Below are positions 63,909 through 64,000 of a stretch of DNA of 64,000 nucleotides, one piece after another (the stretch's first letter is position 1; every line of letters starts with the position of its first letter). The stretch covers positions 2,232,001-2,296,000 of the forward strand of contig NZ_CP108458.1 of the NCBI RefSeq assembly GCF_036242395.1, in the 5' to 3' direction. Origin of the DNA: Kitasatospora sp. NBC_01266 (lineage in GTDB: Bacteria; Actinomycetota; Actinomycetes; Streptomycetales; Streptomycetaceae). The notes beneath the pieces were generated by a model. The model was given only the letters and a program-made list of their open reading frames with translations, was not told where the DNA came from and searched no databases. The translations under genes were made by a program, and so were the position numbers.

Positions 63909-64000
63909 GTGCGACTCACCCCCACCGAACGGGACCGGCTGCTGATCTTCACGGCCGCCGAACTGGCCCGCGCCCGCCGCGCCCGAGGCTGCCGGCTGAA
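63909..64000 (+). CDS. ureA: Urease subunit gamma, 5' fragment (continues beyond window)
   Basis: About 30 N-terminal residues are present: RLTPTERDRLLIFTAAELAR followed by ARRARGCRL. This is the highly conserved start of urease gamma (UreA). The GTG at 63909 has GAGCGAGG 5 nt upstream. Urease is a nickel enzyme hydrolysing urea to ammonia and carbamate; the Ni permease at 45690-46814 would support it. Whether this is a separate gamma subunit or a gamma-beta fusion cannot be seen. Confidence 0.9.
   Translation, partial: MRLTPTERDRLLIFTAAELARARRARGCRL

Overview
The window is high-GC chromosomal DNA from a streptomycete (Streptomyces, Kitasatospora or a close relative). The evidence is the strong G/C bias at third codon positions, frequent GTG/TTG starts, a two-domain geosmin synthase, an RppA-type type III PKS paired with a P450, mycothiol-dependent enzymes, a SpoIIE-type phosphatase with stand-alone HATPase, a DmdR-like iron box, a Nur-like nickel box and very few TTA codons. 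I saw no rRNA, tRNA, CRISPR array, prophage or complete transposase gene.

Layout. 1-600: the end of a methyltransferase resembling those of FxLD peptide systems, then a DUF6087 protein. 609-5225: a leftward, translationally coupled beta-oxidation operon (CoA-transferase/racemase, thiolase, FadB-like enzyme). 5534-7599: a NarL-type two-component system whose gene junction is an in-frame 18-bp tandem repeat. 7707-15440: a membrane protein, a Doc-like toxin-antitoxin pair, a SigE-family ECF sigma factor with a membrane partner, two divergent ABC-F proteins and a HigBA-like pair. 15664-18841: nitroreductase, GNAT, a 175-bp MITE-like palindrome and an AidB-like flavoprotein. 19010-21959: a P450, RppA (with a TTA codon) and a NUDIX hydrolase. 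22010-26591: Tex, an F420/PPOX protein and an acyl-CoA ligase. 26682-28082: two decayed genes (LysR and class II aldolase). 28124-36146: MFS, SGNH, MerR, HxlR, aminotransferase, geosmin synthase and a mycothiol-dependent isomerase-family protein. 36178-41197: YnfA, TetR/peroxiredoxin, the mycothiol formaldehyde-detoxification pair and a Tat-exported phosphatase. 41489-46814: multicopper oxidase, flavin dehydrogenase, secreted SGNH esterase and a NiCoT nickel permease under a Nur-like box. 46973-55605: a CocE/NonD-like protein lacking catalytic residues, a lipoprotein, two hydrolases, an HExxH protein, MoaA and a MobA-like transferase. 55699-63755: a zinc-ribbon protein, a TPR-like protein with a TTA codon, an iron-box [2Fe-2S] protein, a DUF2637 protein, a SpoIIE phosphatase, a HATPase and a beta-carbonic anhydrase. 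The right edge cuts the start of urease gamma.

Common themes. Convergent genes are usually separated by near-perfect G+C hairpins. About ten genes have a TANNNT -10 hexamer 6-10 nt before the start codon, suggesting leaderless transcripts. Short tandem repeats (8, 13, 14, 15 and 18 bp) recur at or inside gene ends. Several regulators have a palindrome that plausibly serves as their own operator (HxlR, TetR/peroxiredoxin, Doc antitoxin). All functions are inferred from sequence recognition without database searches.
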